Part shown: positions 36,475 to 44,411 of the stretch, piece by piece
Layout of the letters: each line of letters starts with the position of its first letter
How positions within the stretch are numbered: the first letter of the stretch is position 1
Assembly: GCF_014203895.1 (NCBI RefSeq)
Contig: NZ_JACHJY010000003.1
Location: forward strand, 124,001 to 188,000
Direction of reading: 5' to 3'
Origin: Streptomyces nymphaeiformis
Lineage (GTDB): Bacteria; Actinomycetota; Actinomycetes; Streptomycetales; Streptomycetaceae
DNA length: 64,000 bases
Position numbers and translations under genes: made by a program
The notes under the pieces: generated by a model
What the model saw: the letters and a program-made list of their open reading frames with translations, nothing else
Databases searched by the model: none
Told to the model about the DNA's origin: nothing

Positions 36475-38838
36475 TCAGATGGTGCGGTCGCGGCCGTCGG
36501 TGGGCGAGGCCGGGACGGGCGGGACGGTCGGCAGGGGCGTGAAGGCGAGCGGCTCGGCGTGGTTGACGGGGAAGACCGTCGGCATCGTGCCGGTGGCCCG
36601 GCCGTAGGCGCAGGCGACGGCGGCCATGGCGCCGGCGACCGCCAGCTCCCCCGCGCCGCCCGGCTTGTCGCCGCTCGGCGGCATGACGATGATCTCCAGC
36701 TCGGGCGGGGTGTTCCACTGCCGGGTGTAGAAGTACTGGTCCCAGCTGCCCTCGAGGAAGTGCCCGTCGCTCAGGTGGAGTCCGGACGTCAGGGTGATGG
36801 CGATGCCGTCGGCGATGCCGCCCATCATCTGGGCCTCCAGGCCGCGCGGGTTGACCGCGAGGCCGACGTCCACGGCGCAGACCACCTTGGTCACGCGCGG
36901 CCCGGTGTACGCGCCCGGGATCTTCCGTCCGGTGGTCTCGGGGCGGCAGTCGATCTCGGCGAGGATCGCGACGGCGGAGTGGTACTCGGTGTGGACGGCG
37001 ATGCCCTGGCCCGTGCCGGCCGGCATGCTCCGGCCCCACTGCCCCACCTCGGCGACCTTGTCGAGGACGGCGCGGGCCCGCCCGTCCTTGAGCAGCTTGC
37101 GCCGCATCCGGTACCGGTCCTGGCCCGTCCGCTCGGCCAGTTCGTCCAGGACGAGTTCCTGGGCGCAGCGGACGTTGGGCGAGTAGATGTTCCGCATGGA
37201 ACCGGTGTTGAAGCCCTTGTCGGTCTCGGCGAGCAGCTGGGTGGTGACGCCGAGGTGGTACGGGCTGATCTGGGTGAGCTGGAACATCGTCTCGGAGAAG
37301 GTGGCGTCGGCGACGGGCAGCCGGGCCGCCTCCGCCGTCAGGACCTCGCCGATGCCGTGCCCGAAGTCGGTGGCCACGGAGGTGTGGCGCTGCTCGTACG
37401 TGAGGATCTCGCCGAGCGAGTACGTGGCCCGGACCCGGGAGGTGGACATCGGGTGCGTACGGCCCTGGCGGAAGTCGTCGGTACGGTGCCACATCAGCTT
37501 CACGGGCTTGCCGAGGGCCTTGGAGACCTCGGCGGCCTCGTGGGCGGCGTCGGAGAACAACTTGCGGCCGAAGGAGCCGCCGCCCTCCGTGACGTGGACG
37601 CGGACGGCGGTGGGCGGCAGGCCGAGCTTGAGGGCGATCTGCTCCTGGGCGACGATCGGCGACTTGAGCGAGGCCCAGATCTCCGCCGAGTCCTTCCGCA
37701 CGTCCGCGATGGCGCAGTTGGTCTCCAGGGCGGCGTTGCTGGCGAAGTGGAAGGTGAAGCGGGCGTCGACGGCCTTGGTGAGGAGCGGCAGCGGCGGGAC
37801 CACCAGCGGGAGTTCGGCCCGGCGGAGCTTCTCCAGGATCGTGGCGTCGGAGGCGCCCTCGGCCGTGCCGGGCCCCCAGTCGACACGGAGGGCGCGGACG
37901 GCGTCGACGCACTGGCCGAAGGTGCGGCCGCGGACGGCGACGCCGGTGGAGACGGTGACGACGTCGGTGATGCCGGGCATGGCCCGCACCTCGTCGAGGT
38001 TGGCCACCGAGCGGACCGTTCCGTTGATCGTCGGCGGGCGGCAGATCATGGTGGGCAGCGCGTCCGGGACCTGGAGGTCCATGGCGAACTTCTTGCGCCC
38101 GGTGACCGCTTCGAGGGCGTCCATCCGGCGCTGCCCGGTGCCGATGACGCGGAAGTCGCCCGCGTCCTTGAGCGTGACCTCGACGGCCGCGTCGGTGACG
38201 GCGGCGGCCTTCACGGCCAGTTCGCCGTAACCGAGCAGCGCGCCGGCCGGGGAGACGACGGCGCCGGCCTTCGTGGTGAGGGTCTCGACGGCCTGGCCGA
38301 GGACGACGGAGGCGGCGTGGAGCAGCCGTCCCCGGGCGAGGGCGGCGGCGACCCGGATGGGGGTGTAGGTGGAGTAGGTGGTGTTGGAGCCGCCGGTGAG
38401 CTGGTTGAAGAGCAGCTCGGGGCGGGCGTCGGCGAGGGTGACCTTCACCTTGTCCAGGGGCAGGTCGAGTTCCTCCGCGACGATCATGGCGCTGGAGGTG
38501 GTGACGCCCTGGCCGACCTCGGCGCGGGGCAGGGCGAAGTGGGCCGTGCCGTCGGCGTCGACGCGGATGGTGATGAGGTTGCTGGTGGGCAGCGCCGCGA
38601 TCGTGAGCAGCTCGTTGAGGTCGAGGAGTTCGGCCGGACCCGGCAGCGAGGGGATGAGCGCGGGCGTCGCCGCGGCGGCCTCGCGCGGGGCGAGGGCCTC
38701 GGCACCGAGCTGGGCGGCGACCGTGAGGGTGGGCGCGGCCAGGACGTATCCGAGGAACCGCCGCCGGCCGATGCCGGGCCCTCCGCCCTCGGTGCCGCTC
38801 GTGTGGTCGTCGTCCCGCACGGGGTGCCGCCTCGCCAT
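36475..38838 (-). CDS. Molybdopterin-binding large subunit (IorB-like)
   Basis: The 787-residue protein starts with a Tat motif GRRRFLGY (residues 24-31) and a hydrophobic stretch, so the holoenzyme may be exported folded. Xanthine-dehydrogenase-type molybdopterin segments follow, including ARAEVGQGV-like PRAEVGQGVTTSSAMIVAEE near residue 107 (in part AEVGQGVTTS), GGSFGRKLFSD near 365 and GGAGELAVAGAMAAV near the C terminus with the catalytic Glu. It resembles isoquinoline 1-oxidoreductase and aldehyde oxidoreductases. Substrate unknown. AAAGGG precedes the ATG by eight bases. The small subunit gene follows 14 bases downstream. Confidence 0.9.
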   Translation of the reverse strand: MARRHPVRDDDHTSGTEGGGPGIGRRRFLGYVLAAPTLTVAAQLGAEALAPREAAAATPALIPSLPGPAELLDLNELLTIAALPTSNLITIRVDADGTAHFALPRAEVGQGVTTSSAMIVAEELDLPLDKVKVTLADARPELLFNQLTGGSNTTYSTYTPIRVAAALARGRLLHAASVVLGQAVETLTTKAGAVVSPAGALLGYGELAVKAAAVTDAAVEVTLKDAGDFRVIGTGQRRMDALEAVTGRKKFAMDLQVPDALPTMICRPPTINGTVRSVANLDEVRAMPGITDVVTVSTGVAVRGRTFGQCVDAVRALRVDWGPGTAEGASDATILEKLRRAELPLVVPPLPLLTKAVDARFTFHFASNAALETNCAIADVRKDSAEIWASLKSPIVAQEQIALKLGLPPTAVRVHVTEGGGSFGRKLFSDAAHEAAEVSKALGKPVKLMWHRTDDFRQGRTHPMSTSRVRATYSLGEILTYEQRHTSVATDFGHGIGEVLTAEAARLPVADATFSETMFQLTQISPYHLGVTTQLLAETDKGFNTGSMRNIYSPNVRCAQELVLDELAERTGQDRYRMRRKLLKDGRARAVLDKVAEVGQWGRSMPAGTGQGIAVHTEYHSAVAILAEIDCRPETTGRKIPGAYTGPRVTKVVCAVDVGLAVNPRGLEAQMMGGIADGIAITLTSGLHLSDGHFLEGSWDQYFYTRQWNTPPELEIIVMPPSGDKPGGAGELAVAGAMAAVACAYGRATGTMPTVFPVNHAEPLAFTPLPTVPPVPASPTDGRDRTI

Positions 38839-39002
38839 TCGGTGTGCCCTTTCGCCATGAACCCGGCTTGCTACTCCCGGGTATCCTCAGAGGCGACGAT
38901 CATCGCGCATGTCCGGGCCCTCCGGGAGCCGTTCGGCGTGGACGTCTTGTGCGGACGTCCTGCGGGGACACCGCGAGGGAAACGCCGCCGTAGGGTCACC
39001 GC

Positions 39003-39656
39003 ATGACCGAAGCCGCGCACGTCACCGCCACCCGCCGCTCCTACGACACCGTCGCCGCCGACTACGAGCGGCTGCTCGCCGGCCGGTTGGAGACGACTCC
39101 GCTGGACCGGGCGGTGCTCTCCGGCTTCGCGGAGAGGGTGGCGGCCGTGGACGGGCCGCGCGTGATCGGCGACCTGGGGTGCGGGACGGGCCGGGTCACC
39201 TCCCATCTGCGCGACCTCGGCGCCGAGGTCTTCGGCGTGGACCTGTCGCCGGGGATGATCGCGGTCGCCCGGGACGGCCACCCGGGGCTGCGCTTCGAGG
39301 TGGGGTCCATGACGGCGCTCGACCTGCCCGGCGCCTCGCTCGGCGGGGTCCTCTCCTGGTACTCGACGGTGCACATGCCCGAGGACGAACTCGCGTCCTC
39401 CTTCGCCGAGTTCCACCGGGTCCTCGCACCGGGCGGATACGCCCTCGTCGCCTTCAAGGTGGGTGACGAGCGGGTCCGTCTCGAGCGGGCGTACGGGCAC
39501 GAGGTGGACCTCGACGTGTACCGCTGGTCACCCGACCGGCTGGCGTCCCTGCTGACGGCGGCGGGTCTCGTCGAGTCGGCCCGGCTGGTACGGGAGCCGG
39601 ACGCCGGGGAGAAGACGCCGCAGGGCTTCCTCCTGACGCGCAAGCCGGGCGCCTGA
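39003..39656 (+). CDS. Class I SAM-dependent methyltransferase
   Basis: The 217-residue protein has a Rossmann-like methyltransferase domain. VIGDLGCGTGRVTSHL near residues 54-69 is motif I, VFGVDLSPGMIAVAR is motif II, and LAPGGYALVAFKVG lies after the core. The substrate is unknown. It stands alone, divergent from the molybdenum hydroxylase genes. Confidence 0.88.
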   Translation: MTEAAHVTATRRSYDTVAADYERLLAGRLETTPLDRAVLSGFAERVAAVDGPRVIGDLGCGTGRVTSHLRDLGAEVFGVDLSPGMIAVARDGHPGLRFEVGSMTALDLPGASLGGVLSWYSTVHMPEDELASSFAEFHRVLAPGGYALVAFKVGDERVRLERAYGHEVDLDVYRWSPDRLASLLTAAGLVESARLVREPDAGEKTPQGFLLTRKPGA

Positions 39657-39932
39657 GCGGGGCCGCACGACGGAGCCGGGTCGCACAACGGCCCCGCGAC
39701 TCCGCAGACGCGCACCACTGCGGAGCCGGGCTCCGGTCCGGAGCTGGGCGCGGGAGATCCGGGCGCGCTGGCCGCCGCCCGCGATCAGGGCGTTGACGGA
39801 GACCATCGGGTCCCCGCCCACCGACTTGGCGAAGAGCGCGCCGATGACCAGCGGGCCGAGGGCCACCGCGAGGGCCGTGCCGGTGGCGGTGACGTGCTGG
39901 AGGCGGCGGGCGCGCCGGGCGTCGAAGGTCAT
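39528..39932 (-). CDS. Doubtful small membrane ORF or remnant
   Basis: The frame encodes 134 residues. Residues 1-50 look protein-like, with one hydrophobic helix (GTALAVALGPLVIGALFA). After about residue 55 the sequence becomes Arg/Gly/Leu repeats and then runs opposite the methyltransferase gene. It may be a decayed gene whose original end was lost, or chance. No ribosome site is clear. Confidence 0.25.
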   Translation of the reverse strand: MTFDARRARRLQHVTATGTALAVALGPLVIGALFAKSVGGDPMVSVNALIAGGGQRARISRAQLRTGARLRSGARLRSRGAVVRPGSVVRPRSGARLARQEEALRRLLPGVRLPYQPGRLDETRRRQQGRQPVG

Positions 39933-40113
39933 GACCCCAGTCCATCAGCGGGCGGCGGGCGCCGTATCGGTCGGCGTACTCAGCCGCCCGTACCGCGCTA
40001 CTCAGACGTGATCGGGTACGCGCTCTCCAGGGCTCCCGCACCGGCCCTCCACCAGCGATCCTCGGCAGAGCGAAGGCCCCCGGGCGCTCCGGTGGCAGAC
40101 CGTGGAGGCGCAG
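39657..40113. other. 457-base degraded interval
   Basis: Between the methyltransferase and the amidotransferase remnant the sequence holds only the doubtful minus-strand frame and short repeats of CGGAGCCGGG near 39675-39735. Together with the pseudogene that follows, it looks like decaying DNA. Confidence 0.45.
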
Positions 40114-40446
40114 ATGAAGCAGACCGATGTGGCGGGGCCCGCCGTGCTCGTCCGGGAGGCCGTGGCCGGGGAGGTGCCGCTGCTGGCCGGTGACGACTGC
40201 GCCTACCAGGCGTTCCGGGTGGGGAGCGCGGGCTGAGTGGTGCAGTTCCATCCCGAGGCGGGCGCGGACACGGTGGCGGCGTGGGCGGCCGGGGACGGCG
40301 GCCTGCTGAGCTCGGCGGGCGGAGACCCGGCGGGCGCGGTGGCGTCGGTGCGGGAGGCGGAGCCGGAACTCCGGGCGGTCTGGGGAGCGGTGTCGGACGC
40401 GTGGGGCGAGGTCGTCCGCGCCCACGCACACGCGCGGGGCATCTGA
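40114..40446 (+). pseudogene. Remnant of a class I glutamine amidotransferase
   Basis: The frame reads VLVREAVAGEVPLLAGDDC, then AYQAFRVGSAG, an in-frame TGA (40234-40236), then VVQFHPEAGADTVAAWAAG to a stop. QAFRVG-AWGVQFHPE is a hallmark of GuaA-like amidotransferases, and the TGA sits where Trp is normal (TGG). The catalytic Cys segment (G-CLG-Q) that should follow REAVA-VP is absent, so there is an internal deletion as well as a nonsense change. Only the His-Glu part of the triad remains. Confidence 0.65.
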
Positions 40447-40511
40447 GGCTCCGTACACCCCCAACGCGTACGGTACGAGGACACGCACGTGAACGAAGGA
40501 GCCCCGCCGCC

Positions 40512-40949
40512 ATGGCCGACTACCGGATCGAGACCGTCCGCACCGGGTACCGCAACTGGACCGCCCGCAACGACCGGGGCGCGGAGGTCCGGATGGCCGC
40601 CGCCGACGACGCGGACGCGCAGCCCTCGTTCACGCCGGTCGAGTTGCTGCTCGCGGCGATGGGCGGCTGCGGCGGCCTCGTCATCGACCGCACGGCCCGC
40701 GCGGTGGACCACGACGACCTGCGGATCGTGGTGGAGTCGGTCTCGGGCCCCGAGGACGGCGGCCGCTTGGGCCGGATCCGGGTGAGCTACGAGTTCGACC
40801 TGCCGGACAACAACCCGAAGGCGGCCGAGGTGTTCGCCCGAGGGGTGCGCCTGACGCACGAGAAGTTCTGCACGGTGAGCCGGACGGTGGAGCACGGCGC
40901 ACGCGTGGAGGCGCTCCTGCCGGACGGCACGGTCGGCTTCGAGGGCTGA
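40512..40949 (+). CDS. OsmC family protein
   Basis: The 145-residue protein has the OsmC/Ohr fold. FTPVELLLAAMGGCGG near residues 42-57 holds the first conserved Cys, and THEKFCTVSRTV near 115-126 holds the second. OsmC-type members reduce organic hydroperoxides with lipoyl or thiol reductants in the cytosol. ATG at 40512 follows GAAGGAG. It converges with the RraA-like gene nine bases downstream. Confidence 0.88.
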   Translation: MADYRIETVRTGYRNWTARNDRGAEVRMAAADDADAQPSFTPVELLLAAMGGCGGLVIDRTARAVDHDDLRIVVESVSGPEDGGRLGRIRVSYEFDLPDNNPKAAEVFARGVRLTHEKFCTVSRTVEHGARVEALLPDGTVGFEG

Positions 40950-40958
40950 CCCGCGCGC

Positions 40959-41651
40959 TCACTCCTCGATCGCGCCGCCGATCCGGCGCAGGTGGCGGCG
41001 GAAGGTGTACGAGGGGTCCTCGGTGCGGCCCGTGAGGTACTCGTCGAAGCGGGTCTGCGCGCGGAGGGTCTCCCCCGCCCTGATCCGGCGCGCCTGTTCC
41101 CGCTCGGTGCGGAAGAGGGACCGGGCGGTCTCCAGGACGGGTTCCACGCGGTCGGCCGGTACGAAGAGCACGCCGTCCTCGTCGCCGAACACCACGTCGG
41201 CGGCGGTGACCTCGTGGTCGCCGAACCGCGCGGCGGTCAGCGCGTCGGGGTCGCGGTCGTCGAGGCGTACGGGGCCGGGGGCGTGGCGTCCGTACGAGAA
41301 GACGGGCAGTCCGATCTCGACCAGGTCCGGGGTGTCGCGGTGCAGTCCCCAGACGACGAGCCCGGCGACGCCGGCCGCTTCCGCCTCCAGGACGGCGAGG
41401 TCCCCGATGCAGGCCTCGTCGCGGCGGCCGCCGTTGTCGATGACGAGGACGTCCCCGGGCGCGGCGTGCGTGAAGGCCTCCAGGAAGACGTCGACGCTTC
41501 CGTAGTGGCGGGCCGGCAGCACCCGGCCGGCGACGCGCTGCCCTGTGACGACGGGCAGGATCCCGGCGGGCGCGGCCCGCAGGGGTTCCCCGAGCCGTAC
41601 GCAGGCGTCGGCGACGAGCGGCGTGGAGAGGTCGGCGAAGTCCTCGAGCAT
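40959..41651 (-). CDS. RraA family protein
   Basis: The 230-residue protein belongs to the RraA/HMG aldolase family (PF03737). LSTPLVADACVRLG near the N terminus, APGDVLVIDNGGRRDEACIGDL near 73-94 (core NGGRRDEA) and ADVVFGDEDGVLFVP near 150 are the conserved segments, with Arg and Asp of the aldolase site retained. It may be a 4-hydroxy-4-methyl-2-oxoglutarate or oxaloacetate lyase-like enzyme rather than an RNase E inhibitor. Confidence 0.85.
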   Translation of the reverse strand: MLEDFADLSTPLVADACVRLGEPLRAAPAGILPVVTGQRVAGRVLPARHYGSVDVFLEAFTHAAPGDVLVIDNGGRRDEACIGDLAVLEAEAAGVAGLVVWGLHRDTPDLVEIGLPVFSYGRHAPGPVRLDDRDPDALTAARFGDHEVTAADVVFGDEDGVLFVPADRVEPVLETARSLFRTEREQARRIRAGETLRAQTRFDEYLTGRTEDPSYTFRRHLRRIGGAIEE

Positions 41652-41775
41652 CTGGCGTTCCGATCCGTCCGTTCGGCGGGCCCCGGTGGGCGCGGCGGGC
41701 TGGGTCCGATGCTAGGGGGTGACGGGTCGGTAATTGACTCGACAGCGGTCGCGGTGATCGGGGACGCTTCGCGCG

Positions 41776-42282
41776 ATGACCAGAATCGACGACACACCGC
41801 CCGCGTGGGACGAGCGCACCCAGCTCACCACGTTCCTCGACTACGCCCGTGACACCGTCCGCGTCAAGTGCGAGGGCCTCTCCGAGGAGAACGCCCGCAA
41901 GGCGCTCCTGCCGGGCTCCCCGCTGATGACCGTGAGCGGGCTGATCAACCATCTCCGCTGGGTCGAGTACTACTGGTTCCAGATGGTCTTCCTCGGCGAG
42001 GAGGACGAGGGGCCCTGGACCGATGAGGACCCCGACCGCGAGATGCGCATCGCCGTCGACTTCCCGCTCGCGCAGCTGCTCGACGAGTACGCCGGTCAGA
42101 GCGCCCGCTACCGCGAACTGGTCGCCGGCAGCGACCTGGACGCCCGGGCGAAGCGCCCCGTCCGTGGCGGCCTCCACGTCGACCTGCGCTGGATCCTCCT
42201 CCACCTCACCGAGGAGACGGCCCGCCACAACGGCCATCTGGACATCCTGCGCGAACTGCTCGACGGGACGACCGGCGACTAG
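41776..42282 (+). CDS. DinB family protein (DUF664)
   Basis: The 168-residue helical protein resembles DinB/YfiT-like metal-binding proteins. The three expected His ligands are seen in LINHLRWVEYYW and LHLTEETARHNGHLD. Members act as thiol-dependent transferases (mycothiol or bacillithiol). It is followed directly by the first IS remnant, so its downstream region was altered by insertion. Confidence 0.87.
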   Translation: MTRIDDTPPAWDERTQLTTFLDYARDTVRVKCEGLSEENARKALLPGSPLMTVSGLINHLRWVEYYWFQMVFLGEEDEGPWTDEDPDREMRIAVDFPLAQLLDEYAGQSARYRELVAGSDLDARAKRPVRGGLHVDLRWILLHLTEETARHNGHLDILRELLDGTTGD

Positions 42283-42291
42283 GGCGCGTAC

Positions 42292-42399
42292 CGAGTCGTG
42301 ATCATCGGGTGGTCCTGGTGAGGTCTTTGATCCAGATCATCGAGGCGCGCGGGTGGAGACCGGCGGGGTAGCTGTCGGGAGTCTTGTCCGTATCGGGTG
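42292..42399 (-). mobile_element. IS5-like transposase remnant, copy 1 (3' end only)
   Basis: On the minus strand the last 30 codons of an IS5-family transposase remain, ending SMIWIKDLTRTTR and stop (42304-42302). The 108 bases match copy 2 at 46749-46855 in direct orientation with few changes and one inserted base. Homology stops abruptly at 42399, 27 bases before the end of the response-regulator gene. Confidence 0.85.
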
Positions 42400-42426
42400 T
42401 CTCTGGGACACGGCCCGGCAGCCGGC

Positions 42427-43089
42427 TCAGGTTCCGGGGAGGATACGACGCGTTTCGTAGGCCCACATCGCGATCTCGACCCGGTTGCGGGCGCCGAGTT
42501 TGGCCATCAGGCTGGCCAGATGCGTCTTCACCGTGCTGAGGCTGATGTGCAGGGCATCGGCGATCTCGGTGTTGGTCAGCCCGCGAGCGACGGCGAGGAG
42601 CACCTGCTCCTCGCGGGCGGTGACGGGTGAGACCGGCTGGACCACGGGCCGGCCGGCGGGCAGGTCCGCGAATGCCTGGAGCAGACGGACGGTGACGCTG
42701 GGCGCGATGAGCGCCTCGCCGTCGGACGCCGACCGTACGGCCTGGGCCAGAAGGTCTGGTCCCGTGTCCTTGAGGAGGAATCCGCGGGCGCCGGCACGCA
42801 GCGCGCCGTAGACGTACTCGTCGAGGTCGAACGTGGTGATGACGACCACGGCCAGCGGGTCGGCGACGCCCGGGCCGGCGACCAGCCGGGTGGCCCCGAG
42901 CCCGTCGAGTACGGGCATGCGGATGTCGAACAGGCAGACGTCGGGGCGTAGTTCGCGGGCCAGACGTACCGCTTCCCGCCCGTCGGCGGCCTCGCCGACC
43001 ACCTCGATGCCGGGCTGGGCGTTCAGCATGATCCGCAACCCGGTGCGGATGATCGTCTGGTCGTCAGCGACGAGGACGCGAATGGACAC
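42427..43089 (-). CDS. NarL/FixJ-type response regulator
   Basis: The 220-residue protein has a receiver domain with phospho-acceptor Asp55 in VCLFDIRMPVLDG and a C-terminal LuxR helix-turn-helix (ARGLTNTEIADALHISLSTV). It should activate transcription after phosphorylation by the histidine kinase encoded just upstream. GTG at 43089 overlaps the kinase gene by 26 bases, so the pair is coupled. The MMPL gene, divergent from the kinase, is the likely target. Confidence 0.92.
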   Translation of the reverse strand: MSIRVLVADDQTIIRTGLRIMLNAQPGIEVVGEAADGREAVRLARELRPDVCLFDIRMPVLDGLGATRLVAGPGVADPLAVVVITTFDLDEYVYGALRAGARGFLLKDTGPDLLAQAVRSASDGEALIAPSVTVRLLQAFADLPAGRPVVQPVSPVTAREEQVLLAVARGLTNTEIADALHISLSTVKTHLASLMAKLGARNRVEIAMWAYETRRILPGT

Positions 43090-44236
43090 CGCTCTCGATC
43101 CTCGCTCTCGGCAGTTCGGCTTCGACATGCCAGCCCCGGTCGGTACCCGGGCCGGCTCGTAGTGTGCCGCCGAGCAGGGTCGCGCGCTCGCGAAGTCCGG
43201 TAAGTCCGTATCCGTCGCGACCCCGGCCGGTGCGCCGGCCGTTGTCGCGCACGCTCACCCGTACCGTGTGCCGTTCCGCGGCGACCCGGACGACGAGCTC
43301 GGTCGCGTCGACCGCATGGCGCAGCGCGTTGGTCACCGACTCCTGCACGATCCGGTAGACGGCCGCGTCCACGGCCGGGGGCAGCGCGTCCAGTTCGCCG
43401 TCGAGCCCCAGGTCGACCCTGAGGCGACCACCCGGGGTGCGCACCAGGCGCTCCAGATCCGCGACACCGGCAGGCGGCGCCAGCTCGGCGCCGACCCCGC
43501 GGTCGCGCAGCGCGGCGACCATGGCGCGCATTTCCTCCAGCGTGCGCGCCCCTTCCTCCTCGACCCCCTCCAACGCCTCGACGGCGGCGGACGGGTCGGC
43601 GCCCGCGAGCACCCGGCCCGCCTGGGCGATGATCACCATGGCCGACACGTGGTGGGCCACCGTGTCGTGCAGTTCCCGGGCGAGCTGCTCGCGCTCGCGG
43701 GAGCGCACCTGCTCCAACTGCCGCTCGCGAGCGGTCACCCGGAACCGCACGGCAGCCCCGACCACGCCGGGCAGCAGCAGGAAGACGAAGCCCACGGCCT
43801 TTTCGACGACCGGGGTCCCGTCCGTGACGACACACAGCGCGTCGGCCGCGAGGATCACCGCGCCGCCCAGCACGATCTCGCGTCCCGATCCCCACCGGGG
43901 CAGCGCGTACACCAGCACGAGCACGACCGCGCCGGTGTACAGGCCGACGGGCTCGCGCGGTGCGGCGACGAGCGAGGCCACCGGAAGCAGGATCACCGAA
44001 CCGAACGCCAGCGTCACCATCGCCAGCGGGCGGGTCCGGCGCCACAGGGGCAGCAGGCACAGCCATACGGTGAACACCACCGCCACCGGCCGCCACACGA
44101 CGTCCTCGCGCAGGGTGGCCTCCAGCGCCACACCGGCAAGGCCCGCGGCGAGCAGCGCCCAGTCCCGCCGCACCCGGGCGGGCGCGTCGGGCGGCCGGGG
44201 TTCGGTCCACAGGGTTCGCAGGTCGTCTCGGAGCAC
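43064..44236 (-). CDS. NarL-type sensor histidine kinase
   Basis: The 390-residue protein has five to six membrane helices in residues 27-165, a HisKA_3 domain with phospho-accepting His190 in ARELHDTVAHH, and a C-terminal ATPase domain with VQESVTNALRHA (N box) and GYGLTGLRERA (G box). The short extracytoplasmic loops suggest it senses something in the membrane, as do BceS- or DesK-like kinases. GTG at 44236 is the best start. Confidence 0.92.
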   Translation of the reverse strand: MLRDDLRTLWTEPRPPDAPARVRRDWALLAAGLAGVALEATLREDVVWRPVAVVFTVWLCLLPLWRRTRPLAMVTLAFGSVILLPVASLVAAPREPVGLYTGAVVLVLVYALPRWGSGREIVLGGAVILAADALCVVTDGTPVVEKAVGFVFLLLPGVVGAAVRFRVTARERQLEQVRSREREQLARELHDTVAHHVSAMVIIAQAGRVLAGADPSAAVEALEGVEEEGARTLEEMRAMVAALRDRGVGAELAPPAGVADLERLVRTPGGRLRVDLGLDGELDALPPAVDAAVYRIVQESVTNALRHAVDATELVVRVAAERHTVRVSVRDNGRRTGRGRDGYGLTGLRERATLLGGTLRAGPGTDRGWHVEAELPRARIESGVHSRPRR

Positions 44237-44411
44237 GGTTCTCAGCCTAGGGACCGCGGCGTGCCGCGCATCGGCCGAAAGGACGGGTCGTCGCTCCGCC
44301 CCGGGGCCGACGGATCCGCGGCCCGCGGGCCGATGCCGCGGAGCGCCGTGGCGACGAGCCTCGGCATCGGCGGCCGTACAAGGACGGCCGACGAGGTGGT
44401 TGGAGGACCCG

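Noticed and set aside
36559..39006. An 815-codon plus-strand frame opposite the molybdenum hydroxylase genes.
   Set aside because: Composition is Gly/Asp/Val/Arg filler without domains, and it is a mirror of two certain genes.
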